Below are positions 39,187 through 49,708 of a stretch of DNA of 64,000 nucleotides, in pieces; the first letter of the stretch is position 1, and every line of letters starts with the position of its first letter. The translations under genes were made by a program, and so were the position numbers. This stretch comes from Acidobacteriota bacterium (GTDB lineage: Bacteria; Acidobacteriota; Vicinamibacteria; Vicinamibacterales; CAVVIG01), in the NCBI GenBank assembly GCA_020850715.1, contig JADZED010000059.1, positions 18,934-82,933 on the forward strand, written 5' to 3'. The notes beneath the pieces were generated by a model that had not been told where the DNA came from, did no database searches, and saw nothing but the letters and a program-made list of their open reading frames with translations.

Positions 39187-40215
39187 CTATCTGAGCCCCT
39201 CCATGATCTCCTCCAGCGCTTCCTTCCCGGGTCGTACGCGCTCGAGCGGCAGCGTGGCCAGCGGCTCGTCGACCACGTTGAGCAGCGTCAGAAAATCGTC
39301 GCGGTCGGGCTCGATGTAGATCAGCCCGGTGGCGAACTCGCCGCGCCGCGCCGCCTCATGCAGCCGCCGAAGGGCCCCGATGCGATCGGTGGGGTCGTAG
39401 TCCTCTTCGAGCTTCTTGAGCATCAGTTTCGAGCCGTCGTGCATCGCCACCTCCTGGGCGCTGCCCGGCAGGTAGTCGACGTTGATGTCCTCGAAGAACG
39501 GGATGAAGCTCACCTCCTCGAGCGGATCGTCGTGATCCTTCACGTAGGCGTAGCTCTTGGTCGACCCCTCGTGATCGTTGAAGGTGACGCAGGGGGAGAT
39601 GACGTCGAGCATCACCGTCCCGCGGTGCGCAATCGCCGCCTTGAGCAGCGCCAGCAGCTGCTTCTTGTCGCCGGAGAACGAGCGGGCGACAAAGGTCGCC
39701 CCCAGCTCGATCGCCAGCGCGCAGGTATCGATCGGCGGCAGATCGTTGACGACCCCCGTCTTGAGCTTCGAGCCGAGGTCGGCGGTCGGCGAGAACTGCC
39801 CCTTGGTGAGCCCGTAGCAGCCGTTGTCCTCGATGATGTAGATGATCGGCAGATTGCGGCGCATCAGGTGGACGAACTGGCCGATGCCGATCGCGCCGGT
39901 GTCGCCGTCGCCGCTGATGCCGATGGCCAGCAGGTGCTTGTTGGCCAGCAGGGCCCCGGTGCCCACCGACGGCATCCGCCCGTGCACGGCGTTGAAACCG
40001 TGGGATCCGCCCAGGAAGTACGCCGGGCTCTTGCTCGAGCAGCCGATCCCGGACAGCTTGACCACCCGCTGCGGATCGACCCCCATTTCGTAGAACGCCT
40101 CGATGATGCGCTCGGAGATCGCGTTGTGCCCGCAGCCCGCGCAGAGCGTCGTCTTGCCGCCCTTGTAGACCTGCGGCTCCAGTCCGATCCGATTCACTTT
40201 CGCTGGTGTCGCCAT
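39187..40215 (-). CDS. korB: 2-oxoacid:ferredoxin oxidoreductase beta subunit (KorB-like)
   Basis: [24 protein letters not shown]...[13 protein letters not shown]...[44 protein letters not shown]. Confidence 0.92.
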   Translation of the reverse strand: MATPAKVNRIGLEPQVYKGGKTTLCAGCGHNAISERIIEAFYEMGVDPQRVVKLSGIGCSSKSPAYFLGGSHGFNAVHGRMPSVGTGALLANKHLLAIGISGDGDTGAIGIGQFVHLMRRNLPIIYIIEDNGCYGLTKGQFSPTADLGSKLKTGVVNDLPPIDTCALAIELGATFVARSFSGDKKQLLALLKAAIAHRGTVMLDVISPCVTFNDHEGSTKSYAYVKDHDDPLEEVSFIPFFEDINVDYLPGSAQEVAMHDGSKLMLKKLEEDYDPTDRIGALRRLHEAARRGEFATGLIYIEPDRDDFLTLLNVVDEPLATLPLERVRPGKEALEEIMEGLR

Positions 40216-40267
40216 GATGCCGAAACCTGACTCCTGATGCCCTGCGTCCCGGTCCCTGATACCCCGT

Positions 40268-42157
40268 CTATTCGCCGCCCGCCGACCCGGCGCTGATGCG
40301 CCCGGTCGTCGGCTTCGCGACCTCGAAGCCTTCCTGCGAGAGCAGATCGTCGCTGATGCTGCGCGCATCGATCGGCAGGCCGCTGTAGTGGAGCACGCTC
40401 CGGAGCTTCGCGACCTGCTCGGGTGCGAGCTCCATCTTCATCAGTTCCAGCATCTGCGCGTCGCGGTTCTGCTCGACGACATAGACGCGCTCGTGCGCGT
40501 CGATGAACGCCGGCAGATCGGCGGTGAACGGGTATGCACGCAGGCGGTAGTAGGAGGTCTCCACGCCCGCCTCCTCGCGCAGCTGGTCGCGGCTTTCTCC
40601 GGCCGCGTAGTGCGACGTCCCGTAGGCGATGATGCCGATCTTCGCCTTCGCCGCCCGCTCGACGATCGGCGCGGGCACGTGCGCCCGGGCGGTCTCGAAC
40701 TTGCGGGCGAGCCGATCGACATTGTCGACGTAGTCGTCCGGCCGCTCGCTGTACTGCCCCTTCGCGTTGTGTCCGGAGCCGCGCGTGAAATAGGCGGGCA
40801 GGCCGTCGCCCGGAATCGTGCGGTAGGGGATGCCGTCGCCGTCGACGTCCTTGTAGCGTCCCCATTCCCCGAGCGCCTTCAGCTTCTCGGCCGTCAGCCG
40901 CTTGCCGCGGTCGATCGGCCGGGTCGGGTAGGCGAACGGATCCGAAGTCCAGGTGTTCATGCCGAGATCGAGATCCATCAGCACGAACACCGGCGTCTGG
41001 AACCGCTCGGCCAGATCGAAGGCGTCCATCGCCATCGTGTAGCACTCGTCCACGCTGGCGGGAATCAGCAGGATGTGGCGCGTGTCGCCGTGCGACAGCA
41101 GCGCGGCCTTGATCACGTCGCCCTGCGCGGTGCGCGTGGGCAGCCCCGTCGACGGGCCGACGCGCTGCACGTTGAAGATCACGGCCGGCGTCTCGGCGTA
41201 GTAGGCCAGGCCGGCGAACTCGGACATCAGCGACATGCCGGGGCCCGACGTCGCGGTCATCGAGCGGGCGCCCGCCCAGCTGGCGCCAATCACCATCCCG
41301 AGCGACGCGATCTCGTCCTCCGCCTGCACGATGGCGAACGTCGCCTTCCCGGTCGTCTTGTCGACGCGGTACTTCTTCATGTAGCCGATGAGCGACTCGC
41401 ACAGCGACGAGGACGGCGTGATCGGGTACCAGGCGACCACGGTGACGCCCGCCATCATGCAGCCGATCGCCGCGGCGGCGTTCCCGTCGATGAGGATCTT
41501 GCCGGCGGTCTCGTTCATCCGCTCGATGAAGTACGGATCCTGCTTGGCGAGGTGCTTCTCGGCGTAGTCCCAGCCGGCCTCGAGCGCGGCGAGGTTCAGC
41601 GCGACCGCCTTCGCCTTCCGGCCGAGCTGCTTCTGCAGCGCCTGTTCCATCAGCGGCATCTCGATGCCCAGCAGCCGGGCAAGGACGCCGTCGTAGATCA
41701 TGTTGCGCACGAGCCGGCGCAGCTTCGCGTCGGGGCACACCGGCGCGACGAGCTTGTCGAACGGCACTGCGTAGCAGGTGAGATCGCGGCGCAGCGCGTT
41801 CAGCTTCAGCGGCTCGTCGTACACGACGGCGCAGCCCGCGTCGAGCGTCAGCACGTCTTCCTTCGCCGTCTCCGGGTTCATCGCCACGAGGAAGTCGACT
41901 TCCTTCTTGCGACCGATGTACCCGCGCTTGCTCGCGCGGATCGTGTACCACGTGGGCAGCCCGGCGATGTTCGACGGGAACATGTTCTTGCCCGAGACCG
42001 GAATCCCCATCAGCAGCAGCGATCGCAGCAGCACCAGGTTGGCGGTCTGGCTGCCCGAGCCGTTGACGGTGGCGACCTGAATGCTGAAATCGTTGACGAC
42101 GCGCGGCTGATTGGGGGTGGAGCGGGCTTCCTGTACGGCCAATTCACTCGGTGACAT
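40268..42157 (-). CDS. korA: 2-oxoacid:ferredoxin oxidoreductase alpha subunit (KorA-like, fused gamma domain)
   Basis: VNDFSIQVATVNGSGSQTANLVLLRSLLLMGIPVSGKNMFPSNIAGLPTWYTIRASKRGY...GCMMAGVTVVAWYPITPSSSLCESLIGY...MTATSGPGMSLMSEFAGLAYYAETPAVIFNVQRVGPSTGLPTRTAQGD. Confidence 0.92.
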   Translation of the reverse strand: MSPSELAVQEARSTPNQPRVVNDFSIQVATVNGSGSQTANLVLLRSLLLMGIPVSGKNMFPSNIAGLPTWYTIRASKRGYIGRKKEVDFLVAMNPETAKEDVLTLDAGCAVVYDEPLKLNALRRDLTCYAVPFDKLVAPVCPDAKLRRLVRNMIYDGVLARLLGIEMPLMEQALQKQLGRKAKAVALNLAALEAGWDYAEKHLAKQDPYFIERMNETAGKILIDGNAAAAIGCMMAGVTVVAWYPITPSSSLCESLIGYMKKYRVDKTTGKATFAIVQAEDEIASLGMVIGASWAGARSMTATSGPGMSLMSEFAGLAYYAETPAVIFNVQRVGPSTGLPTRTAQGDVIKAALLSHGDTRHILLIPASVDECYTMAMDAFDLAERFQTPVFVLMDLDLGMNTWTSDPFAYPTRPIDRGKRLTAEKLKALGEWGRYKDVDGDGIPYRTIPGDGLPAYFTRGSGHNAKGQYSERPDDYVDNVDRLARKFETARAHVPAPIVERAAKAKIGIIAYGTSHYAAGESRDQLREEAGVETSYYRLRAYPFTADLPAFIDAHERVYVVEQNRDAQMLELMKMELAPEQVAKLRSVLHYSGLPIDARSISDDLLSQEGFEVAKPTTGRISAGSAGGE

Positions 42158-42206
42158 GCGGGGGTTCCTGCAGCCTCTGTGAAGCGCTGAGATCCTCGCC
42201 AGTATA

Positions 42207-43076
42207 TCAGAGCATCTCGCGCACCGCTTTCCCCATGTCGGCCGGGCTCCTGACGACGCGGACGCCGGCCGCGGCGAGCGCTGCCATCTTCTCGGCAGCG
42301 GTGCCCTGTCCGCCCGCGATGATCGCCCCGGCGTGCCCCATCCGTCGTCCCGGCGGCGCCGTCTGGCCGGCAATGAAACCGACGACCGGCTTGCGGAAGT
42401 TCGCCTTGATCCAGGCGGCCGCCTCCTCTTCCGCCGTGCCGCCGATCTCGCCGATGAGCACGACCGCCGCGGTCTCGTCATCGTCGGCGACCAGCCGCAG
42501 CGCGTCGACGTGCGAGGTGCCGATCAGCGGATCGCCGCCGATGCCGATGCAGGTGGTCTGGCCGAGTCCGAGACGGGTCAGCTGGTGGATCGCCTCGTAG
42601 GTGAGCGTACCGCTGCGCGACACGACCCCCACCCGCCCCTCACGGCAGATGTGCGCCGGGATGATGCCGGCCTTCGCCCTGCCGGGCGAGATGACGCCCG
42701 GGCAGTTGGGGCCGACCAGGCGGGTCGCCGGTCGCGCCTTCAGGAAGGTGAGCGCGCGCAGCATGTCGAGCGTCGGAATGCCCTCGGTGATGCAGACGAC
42801 GAGCGCCAGCCCGGCGTCGGCCGCCTCCATGATCGCATCGGCCGCGAACGCCGGCGGCACGAAGATGACCGACGCGTTGGCGCCGGTCTCGCGCACCGCC
42901 GCCTGCACGGTGTCGAAGATCGGCCACCCCTCGTGCGCGCTGCCGCCCTTGCCCGGCGTCACGCCGCCGACGACGGTGGTGCCGGCCGCCTTCGCGTTCT
43001 TCGCGTGGAAGGTGCCTTCGCGTCCGGTGAGCCCCTGCACCAGCAGGCGCGTGTGCGTGTCGATGAGTACCGCCAT
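42207..43076 (-). CDS. sucD: Succinyl-CoA synthetase alpha subunit
   Basis: [45 protein letters not shown]...[62 protein letters not shown]. Confidence 0.97.
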   Translation of the reverse strand: MAVLIDTHTRLLVQGLTGREGTFHAKNAKAAGTTVVGGVTPGKGGSAHEGWPIFDTVQAAVRETGANASVIFVPPAFAADAIMEAADAGLALVVCITEGIPTLDMLRALTFLKARPATRLVGPNCPGVISPGRAKAGIIPAHICREGRVGVVSRSGTLTYEAIHQLTRLGLGQTTCIGIGGDPLIGTSHVDALRLVADDDETAAVVLIGEIGGTAEEEAAAWIKANFRKPVVGFIAGQTAPPGRRMGHAGAIIAGGQGTAAEKMAALAAAGVRVVRSPADMGKAVREML

Positions 43077-43101
43077 AAGCCTCGTACGGGCCTCACCAGG
43101 G

Positions 43102-43128
43102 CACGGAGGTCACGCAGGCCACGAAGAC
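43102..43128. repeat. Short degenerate 9-bp tandem repeat (CACGGAGGT CACGCAGGC CACGAAGAC)
   Basis: Read directly in the sucC-sucD spacer. Confidence 0.7.
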
Positions 43129-43189
43129 CATGAATGCTCTTGGGCCTTCGTGCGCGCCGCGTTCGCCGCGCCCTCGTGATGAGGCCGCA

Positions 43190-44350
43190 TCATGCGCCGG
43201 CGAGCCGCACGGCCGCCGCCGCTGCCTCGTCCATCGTGTCGGCGGTGGTGAGCGGCATGCCGCTCTCGCGGAGGATCCGCTTGCCTTCCTCGACGTTGGT
43301 CCCTTCCATCCGGATGACGACCGGCGAGGCGAGCCCGAGCTCCCGGACGGCGGCCACCACCCCCGACGCGAGCACGTCGCAGCGCAGGATGCCGCCGAAG
43401 ATGTTGATGAGCACCGCCTTCACCTTCTCGTCCGACATGAGGATTCGGAAGGCGTTGCGGATCTGCTCGGCGTTGGCGCCGCCGCCGACGTCGAGGAAGT
43501 TGGCCGGCTGCCCGCCCGCCAGCTTGATGATGTCCATCGTCGCCATCGCCAGACCCGCGCCATTGACCATGCAGCCGATGTTGCCATCGAGATGGATGTA
43601 GTTGAGCGAGAACTTCGACGCCTCGATCTCGAGCGGGTCCTCCTCGCCGGCATCGCGCAGCTCGCGCGCGTCGGGATGGCGGTAGAGCGCGTTGTCGTCG
43701 AGCGAGATCTTCGCATCGAGCGCGAGCAGCGCTCCCCCCGAGGTGACGACCAGCGGGTTGATCTCGATGAGCGTGGCGTCGCTGGCCATGAAGGCGTCAT
43801 AGAGCGCCGACGCGATGCCGCCGAAGGCGGGCACCCTCGGGCCGTCGAGGCCGATCGCAAAACCGAGCTGGCGCGCCTGGAACGGCACCAGCCCGACGCC
43901 CGGCTCGATCGCGGCCCGCACGATCCGCTCCGGCGTGGAGGCGGCGACCTCCTCGATGTCCATGCCGCCGGCGGCGCTCGCCATCATCACCGGCTTGCCG
44001 GCCGCGCGGTCGATCACGAGGCCGAGATACAGCTCGCGCGCCATCTGCAGGCCTTCTTCGACCAGCACGCGCGTGACCATCCGACCGGCCGGACCGGTCT
44101 GGTGGGTGACGAGCGTCATGCCGAGCATCTGCGCGGCGATCGTCTCGGCCTCGGCGGGGGTCCGCGCGAGCTTGACGCCGCCGCCCTTGCCGCGCCCGCC
44201 CGCGTGGATCTGCGCCTTCACGACGACCACGCCACCCAGCCGCCGCGCCACGTCGCCCGCCTCCGACGCGCTGAATGCCACCTCGCCGCGCGGCACCGCC
44301 ACGCCGTGCCGCCCGAGGATCGCCTTCGCCTGATACTCGTGAATCTTCAT
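43190..44350 (-). CDS. sucC: Succinyl-CoA synthetase beta subunit
   Basis: MKIHEYQAKAILGRHGVAVPRGEVAFS...VVKAQIHAGGRGKGGGVKLA...GNIGCMVNGAGLAMATMDIIKLAGGQPANFLDVGGGA...INIFGGILRCD. Confidence 0.97.
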   Translation of the reverse strand: MKIHEYQAKAILGRHGVAVPRGEVAFSASEAGDVARRLGGVVVVKAQIHAGGRGKGGGVKLARTPAEAETIAAQMLGMTLVTHQTGPAGRMVTRVLVEEGLQMARELYLGLVIDRAAGKPVMMASAAGGMDIEEVAASTPERIVRAAIEPGVGLVPFQARQLGFAIGLDGPRVPAFGGIASALYDAFMASDATLIEINPLVVTSGGALLALDAKISLDDNALYRHPDARELRDAGEEDPLEIEASKFSLNYIHLDGNIGCMVNGAGLAMATMDIIKLAGGQPANFLDVGGGANAEQIRNAFRILMSDEKVKAVLINIFGGILRCDVLASGVVAAVRELGLASPVVIRMEGTNVEEGKRILRESGMPLTTADTMDEAAAAAVRLAGA

Positions 44351-44375
44351 GTTGCGCGAAACTCCTGATGCTAAC

Positions 44376-44396
44376 TTGCGCGTTTGAACGACGCAA
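44376..44396. promoter_or_regulatory. Dyad TTGCG-CGTT-TG-AACG-A-CGCAA in the sucC/sdhC divergent intergenic region (candidate operator)
   Basis: Near-perfect inverted repeat read directly; single-nt asymmetry. Confidence 0.4.
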
Positions 44397-44415
44397 CAGT
44401 AAACTCCGGGGTACG

Positions 44416-45087
44416 GTGTCTTCTCCACGACTGCGCCTGCTGGGATCCTCGGTCGCGACCAAGCTGCTGATCGGCATCACGGGCCTCGCGCTCGTCCTCT
44501 ACTTGATCGTGCACGTGGTCGGCAACCTGCTGATCTTCCTCGGCCCGGACTTCTTCAATCGCTACGCCTACACGCTCGAAGGCAACCCGCTGCTGCCGAT
44601 CGTCGAGATCGGCCTGCTGCTCGTCTTCCTGATCCACATTCTGCGGACGATCAGGAACTTCGTCTTGAATCAGCGGGCGCGCCCCGTCCGCTACGTCGAG
44701 AAGCGGCGCGCCGGATGGCCGAGCCGCAAGAGCTTTCCCTCCTCGACGATGATCGTCTCCGGGCTGTGGCTCGTCGCGTTCCTGCTGGTACACGTGAAGG
44801 CGTTCCGCTACGGCGCCGAGTACCCGTGGCCGGCCGGCGGACGCGATCTCTATCGGCTGGAGCTCGAGACCTTCCGCAGCCCGCTCGTTGTCGCGTTCTA
44901 CGCGATCAGCATGGTCGTGATCGGCGCGCACCTGTGGCACGGCATCGCGAGCGGCTTCCAGTCGCTCGGCGCCGACACGCCCGCATGGAGGCGCTTCATC
45001 CTGCCGGCCGGCAAGATCGTCGCGGTCGCGATCGCCGGCGCCTTCATCGTCATCGCGATCTGGGCGCACCTGCAGGGAGCCGCGTGA
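44416..45087 (+). CDS. sdhC: Succinate dehydrogenase cytochrome b subunit
   Basis: [44 protein letters not shown]...[29 protein letters not shown]; upstream of sdhA/sdhB. GTG start. Confidence 0.92.
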   Translation: MSSPRLRLLGSSVATKLLIGITGLALVLYLIVHVVGNLLIFLGPDFFNRYAYTLEGNPLLPIVEIGLLLVFLIHILRTIRNFVLNQRARPVRYVEKRRAGWPSRKSFPSSTMIVSGLWLVAFLLVHVKAFRYGAEYPWPAGGRDLYRLELETFRSPLVVAFYAISMVVIGAHLWHGIASGFQSLGADTPAWRRFILPAGKIVAVAIAGAFIVIAIWAHLQGAA

Positions 45088-47003
45088 TGCCGCAACTGGA
45101 CGCGCGCGTCCCGGCCGGCCCGATCGCCGGGAAGTGGGACCGCCACAAGTTCGAGATGAAGCTGGTGAACCCCGCCAACAAGCGGAAGTTCACGCTCATC
45201 GTCGTCGGCACCGGCCTGGCCGGCGCCTCCGCGGCCTCCTCGCTCGGCGAGCTCGGCTACAACGTCCTCAGTTTCTGCATCCAGGACAGCCCGCGGCGCG
45301 CCCACAGCATTGCGGCCCAGGGCGGCATCAACGCCGCGAAGAACTACCAGAACGACGGCGACAGCGTGTACCGCCTCTTCTACGACACGGTCAAGGGGGG
45401 CGACTACCGCTCGCGGGAGGCGAACGTCTACCGCCTCGCCCAGCTGAGCGTGAACATCATCGATCAGTGCGTCGCGCAGGGGGTGCCGTTCGCGCGCGAC
45501 TACGGCGGTCTGCTCGACAACCGATCGTTCGGCGGCGCGCAGGTCTCGCGCACCTTCTACGCGCGCGGCCAGACCGGCCAGCAGCTGCTCCTGGGCGCCT
45601 ACCAGTCGCTGATGCGCCAGGTCCACCACGAGACGGTGACGCTGTTCCCGCGCCGCGAGATGCTCGATCTGGTCGTCGTCGACGGCAGGGCGCGCGGCAT
45701 CGTCGTGCGAAACTTGAAGACCGGCGAGATCGAGCGCTACGCCGCCGATGCCGTCATCCTCGCCACCGGCGGCTACGGCACCGCCTACTATCTGTCGACC
45801 AACGCGGTGAACTCGAACGTGACCGCCGCGTGGCGCGCGCACAAGCGGGGCGCCTACTTCGCCAATCCCTGCTACACCCAGATCCACCCCACTTGCATTC
45901 CCGTCAGCGGCGAGCACCAGTCGAAGCTGACGCTGATGAGCGAGAGCCTCCGCAACGACGGACGCGTGTGGGTGCCCAGGAAGGTAGGCGACCGGCGGCC
46001 GCCCGAGCAGATCCCGGAGGACGAGCGCGACTACTATCTCGAGCGGAAGTACCCGAGCTTCGGCAACCTGGTGCCGCGCGACGTCGCCTCGCGCAACGCC
46101 AAGCAGGTCTGCGACGACGGGCGCGGCGTCGGCGAGACCGGCCTCGCCGTCTATCTGGACTTCGCGGACGCGATCAGGCGGATCGGCATCGAAGGGATTC
46201 GCGACAAGTACGGCAACCTGTTCCAGATGTACCAGAAGATCACCGACGAGAACCCGTACGAGACGCCGATGCGGATCTACCCGGCCATCCACTACACGAT
46301 GGGCGGCCTCTGGGTGGACTACAACCTGATGAGCACGATCCCCGGACTGCACGTGCTCGGCGAGGCGAACTTCTCCGACCACGGCGCGAACCGCCTCGGC
46401 GCCAGCGCGCTGATGCAGGGGCTCGCCGACGGCTACTTCGTCATCCCCTACACGATTGCCGACTACCTGGCGTCGACGCCGCTGCCGAAGATCTCGACCG
46501 ATCACGACGCGTTCAAGCAGGCCTCGGACGCCGCGCAGCGGCAGATCAACGCCCTGCTGGACGTGAAGGGCACCAGGACCATCCGCCACTTCCACCGTGC
46601 GCTCGGCAGGATCCTGTGGGACGACGTCGGCATGTCGCGCACCGCGGAGAGCCTCACGCGGGCGCTGGCGGAGATCCCGAAGCTGCGCGAGGAGTTCTGG
46701 CACGACGTCTCGGTGCCGGGCGCACCCGACAACCTCAATCAGAGCCTCGAATACGCCGGACGCGTCGCCGATTACCTCGATTTCGCCGAACTGCTGGCGC
46801 TCGACGCGCAGCACCGGCGCGAATCCTGCGGCGGCCACTTCCGCGAGGAAAGCCAGACGCCCGACGGCGAGGCGCTGCGCGACGACGAGCACTTCTCGTA
46901 CGTCGCCGCGTGGGAATACACAGGCCCCGGGCAGCGGCCCGAACTGCACAAGGAGCCGCTCGTGTTCGACGAGGTGCATCCGACGCAGAGGAGCTACAAG
47001 TAG
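45087..47003 (+). CDS. sdhA: Succinate dehydrogenase/fumarate reductase flavoprotein subunit
   Basis: [27 protein letters not shown]...[18 protein letters not shown]...[33 protein letters not shown]...[32 protein letters not shown]. Confidence 0.96.
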   Translation: MPQLDARVPAGPIAGKWDRHKFEMKLVNPANKRKFTLIVVGTGLAGASAASSLGELGYNVLSFCIQDSPRRAHSIAAQGGINAAKNYQNDGDSVYRLFYDTVKGGDYRSREANVYRLAQLSVNIIDQCVAQGVPFARDYGGLLDNRSFGGAQVSRTFYARGQTGQQLLLGAYQSLMRQVHHETVTLFPRREMLDLVVVDGRARGIVVRNLKTGEIERYAADAVILATGGYGTAYYLSTNAVNSNVTAAWRAHKRGAYFANPCYTQIHPTCIPVSGEHQSKLTLMSESLRNDGRVWVPRKVGDRRPPEQIPEDERDYYLERKYPSFGNLVPRDVASRNAKQVCDDGRGVGETGLAVYLDFADAIRRIGIEGIRDKYGNLFQMYQKITDENPYETPMRIYPAIHYTMGGLWVDYNLMSTIPGLHVLGEANFSDHGANRLGASALMQGLADGYFVIPYTIADYLASTPLPKISTDHDAFKQASDAAQRQINALLDVKGTRTIRHFHRALGRILWDDVGMSRTAESLTRALAEIPKLREEFWHDVSVPGAPDNLNQSLEYAGRVADYLDFAELLALDAQHRRESCGGHFREESQTPDGEALRDDEHFSYVAAWEYTGPGQRPELHKEPLVFDEVHPTQRSYK

Positions 47004-47041
47004 ATTCGAGGATTTGTGGATTCGAGAATTCGAGGACCCAG

Positions 47042-47791
47042 GTGCGGCTGAAGCTCAGAATCTGGCGGCAAGCGGGTCCGACCGCACCCGGACGTCTCGA
47101 AGACTACGCGGCCGACGACATCTCGCCCGACATGTCGTTTCTCGAGATGCTCGACGTCGTCAACGAGGGACTGGTCCGCCAGGGCAAGGACGCCATCGCC
47201 TTCGACTCGGACTGCCGCGAAGGCATCTGCGGGATGTGCAGCCTCGTGGTGAACGGCGTGCCGCACGGCCCGGACCGCGGCACGACGGTGTGCCAGCTCC
47301 ACATGCGCCGCTACAAGGACGGCGATACGATCACGATCGAGCCGTGGCGCGCCCGGGCCTTCCCCGTCGTCAAGGACCTCATCGTGGATCGCAGCGCCTT
47401 CGACCGCATCATCGCGGCGGGCGGGTACGTGTCGGTGAACGCCGGCGGCGCCCCCGACGGCAACGCGATTCCGATCTCCAAGGCGATCTACGAGCAGGCG
47501 ATGGACTCGGCCGCCTGCATCGGCTGCGGCGCCTGCGTCGCCGCGTGCAAGAACGCCTCGGCACACCTGTTCATGGGCGCCAAGATCTCGCAGCTCGCGC
47601 GACTGCCGCAGGGGCAGGTCGAGCGCGCGTCGCGGGTGGCGGCCATGGTCCACCAGGCCGACGCGGAAGGCTTCGGGAGCTGCTCGAACGAAGGCGAGTG
47701 CGAGGCGGTCTGCCCGAAGGAGATCCCGATCTCGAACATCGCACGGATCACGCGCGAGCTCGTCAAGGCCGTCTGGCGCGGCGGCGAATAG
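47042..47791 (+). CDS. sdhB: Succinate dehydrogenase iron-sulfur subunit
   Basis: [10 protein letters not shown]...[15 protein letters not shown]...[18 protein letters not shown]...[23 protein letters not shown]...[23 protein letters not shown]. Confidence 0.95.
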   Translation: MRLKLRIWRQAGPTAPGRLEDYAADDISPDMSFLEMLDVVNEGLVRQGKDAIAFDSDCREGICGMCSLVVNGVPHGPDRGTTVCQLHMRRYKDGDTITIEPWRARAFPVVKDLIVDRSAFDRIIAAGGYVSVNAGGAPDGNAIPISKAIYEQAMDSAACIGCGACVAACKNASAHLFMGAKISQLARLPQGQVERASRVAAMVHQADAEGFGSCSNEGECEAVCPKEIPISNIARITRELVKAVWRGGE

Positions 47792-47807
47792 CGGGCCACC
47801 GCCCGAT

Positions 47808-48050
47808 TCAGCCGGACGTCCGGCGCGCCCTCCGCGGCGGCAGCGCCAGCACCTCGCCGGCGGCGACCGCATCCTCGATCCGCACCATCACGGTGATGCC
47901 GTTGCTCATCGCGAGCGGCGGCTCCAGCGTTCCCGCGTCGTCTGCACGCAGCATCGATTCGATGCCGGCGGCTTGAAGCGCCGACTGCGCCAGCTCCGCC
48001 TCGATGCGATCGGAAAACGTGCGCACGGCGACAAAGGAGATTTCGCTCAT
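47808..48050 (-). CDS. DUF2007-type putative signal-transducing protein
   Basis: VAVRTFSDRIEAELAQSALQAAGIESMLRADDAG...NGITVMVRIEDAVAAGEVL. Confidence 0.75.
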   Translation of the reverse strand: MSEISFVAVRTFSDRIEAELAQSALQAAGIESMLRADDAGTLEPPLAMSNGITVMVRIEDAVAAGEVLALPPRRARRTSG

Positions 48051-48164
48051 GAACTCACGTTACACCCATTCCGCCCGGCACCCCTCCCTGCCGCGGCGTC
48101 GCCGCCTGCCGGCGCCAGCTCGCGTGCCGCCTCGGCGTTTGTGCAAGAATACGGCGCAGTTGCC

Positions 48165-48557
48165 ATGGTCGAGACGCGCACCGCGCTGATTCATCTGGCC
48201 GACTTCGGGATCGTGATCGCCCGGATCAAGAAGGACATCCTCCAGTCGCTGGACGACGCGGCGAGGAACCTGTCGGCTGCCGTCGAGGTGGCGGCGGGAC
48301 AGCGCCGGCCGCTGCTGATCGACATCCGCGCGGCGCTCCCCCTCGACGACGATGTCCGCCGCCGGTATTCGGGCTCCAGGGTCGTCGACCATTTCTCGGC
48401 GCTCGGCCTCGTCGTCGACGACGGACCGTTCGGACGCATGATGGGGAACCTGTACTTCCGTGTCGCCGATCTCACGATCGCAACGCGGCTCTTTGCCGGC
48501 GAGGGAGAGGCGGTCGCCTGGCTCCTGGAATATCGAACGCCCCAACCGGAGCGGTAG
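48165..48557 (+). CDS. STAS-like small protein (uncharacterised)
   Basis: KDILQSLDDAARNLSAAVEVAAGQRRPLLIDIRAALPLDDDVRRRYSG...GNLYFRVADLTIATRLFAGEGEAVAWLLEY resembles DUF7793/SpoIIAA-like folds. Confidence 0.55.
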   Translation: MVETRTALIHLADFGIVIARIKKDILQSLDDAARNLSAAVEVAAGQRRPLLIDIRAALPLDDDVRRRYSGSRVVDHFSALGLVVDDGPFGRMMGNLYFRVADLTIATRLFAGEGEAVAWLLEYRTPQPER

Positions 48558-48648
48558 CCGCCTCCGGAACGGCTCCCGCCACAGCCGTCGCCACGCCCCC
48601 AGCTCTTCTTGTTGACGCAGACCGCGTCGTCTCCGTAACATACGGATG

Positions 48649-48951
48649 ATGTCCACCGACGCCAGACGTCCTCGCCGCCGGGACACCCGCGTCTCGGCCA
48701 CTACCGCGGCAAAGAACCTCGGCCGGCTCGTCGACCGCGTGCGCGAAGAGCGGATCACCTACGTCGTCGAGCGCGCCGGCACGCCGGTCGCGCGGATCGG
48801 CCCCGTGGAGCGGGCGCCGTTCACGATGGCCGATTTCCGGGCGCTCCTGGCGACCGCCCCGCCGGCCGACGAGGCGTACCTGACGGCCCTCGAAGGGGCC
48901 GCGGCGCGGCACAACCGGCCGCGCGTCCGGCGCAATCCGTGGGCACGCTGA
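48649..48951 (+). CDS. Phd/YefM-like antitoxin
   Basis: RVSATTAAKNLGRLVDRVREERITYVVERAGTPVARIGPVE; overlaps the downstream PIN toxin gene. Confidence 0.8.
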   Translation: MSTDARRPRRRDTRVSATTAAKNLGRLVDRVREERITYVVERAGTPVARIGPVERAPFTMADFRALLATAPPADEAYLTALEGAAARHNRPRVRRNPWAR

Positions 48952-49340
48952 TCGATTCGAGCGTCCTCATCGCGGCGCAGCGCGGACAGATCGATCCGGC
49001 CCCCTTGTCGGCCGAAGACGAGGACGAACCGATCGCCGTGGCGGCGATTTCAGCGTCGGAGCTGCTGCACGGGGTGCACCGGCTGAAGGGCGCCGTTGCG
49101 CGGCTGCGGGCCGAACGCTTCGTCGAGCACATTCTCTCTTCCATTCCGGTCGTCGCGTTCGATCTCGACATCGCACGGGTGCACGCGCGCATCGACGCGG
49201 AGCTCTCGGCAGGCGGCGCGGCGGTCGGCGACGCAGATCTGATGATCGCCGCCACGGCGGTCTGGCTCGACTACCGGGTCGCTACGCGCGACCGCCGCAG
49301 CTTTCCCAGGATCAAAGGCCTTCGCCTCGTCCGGTGGTGA
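48939..49340 (+). CDS. PIN-domain (VapC-like) toxin
   Basis: GTLIDSSVLIAAQRG...AAISASELLHGVHRL...FDLDIARVHARIDAEL...GDADLMIAATAVWLDYRVATRDRRSFPRIKGL; conserved acidic residues. Confidence 0.9.
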   Translation: MGTLIDSSVLIAAQRGQIDPAPLSAEDEDEPIAVAAISASELLHGVHRLKGAVARLRAERFVEHILSSIPVVAFDLDIARVHARIDAELSAGGAAVGDADLMIAATAVWLDYRVATRDRRSFPRIKGLRLVRW

Positions 49341-49708
49341 GATGCCTGCGAGCCGAGTCGAACGCAGGACCGCGGCCCGAGCGCGCGTGCGTCAGCGCCT
49401 GCGCCTGACGCCGCCCGTGGCGAGCGTCGCGATCGCCTCCACCGGCGCCTCGGGATCGAACCTCTTCGGCAGCGCCGGTCGTACCCGGCGTCAGACACCT
49501 GCCGGCGATCCCGCAGACGCGCAGAGGCCGACAGGCCTTCGCGATCGCCGGCAGACCGATGGCCCGACGTGGGGTGAGAAGTGGCCGCGCGACAGACACT
49601 TCCGTCGCGGCAGGCTTGGCGCGGGACCGCTGGGCGCCATCGGTATCGATGCAACCCGAGGCCTCGCGGCAGCGTCTGAAGGCCACGGACATCTTCAGGA
49701 GGGCCGGG

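Noticed and set aside
44898-46979. 693-aa reverse ORF antisense to sdhA
   Set aside because: Shadow frame of sdhA.
49341-49708. Possible coding gene or pseudogene in the gap before the MBL hydrolase (reverse ORF 49312-49830)
   Set aside because: No recognisable motif in any frame; overlaps the start of the MBL gene; left unannotated.
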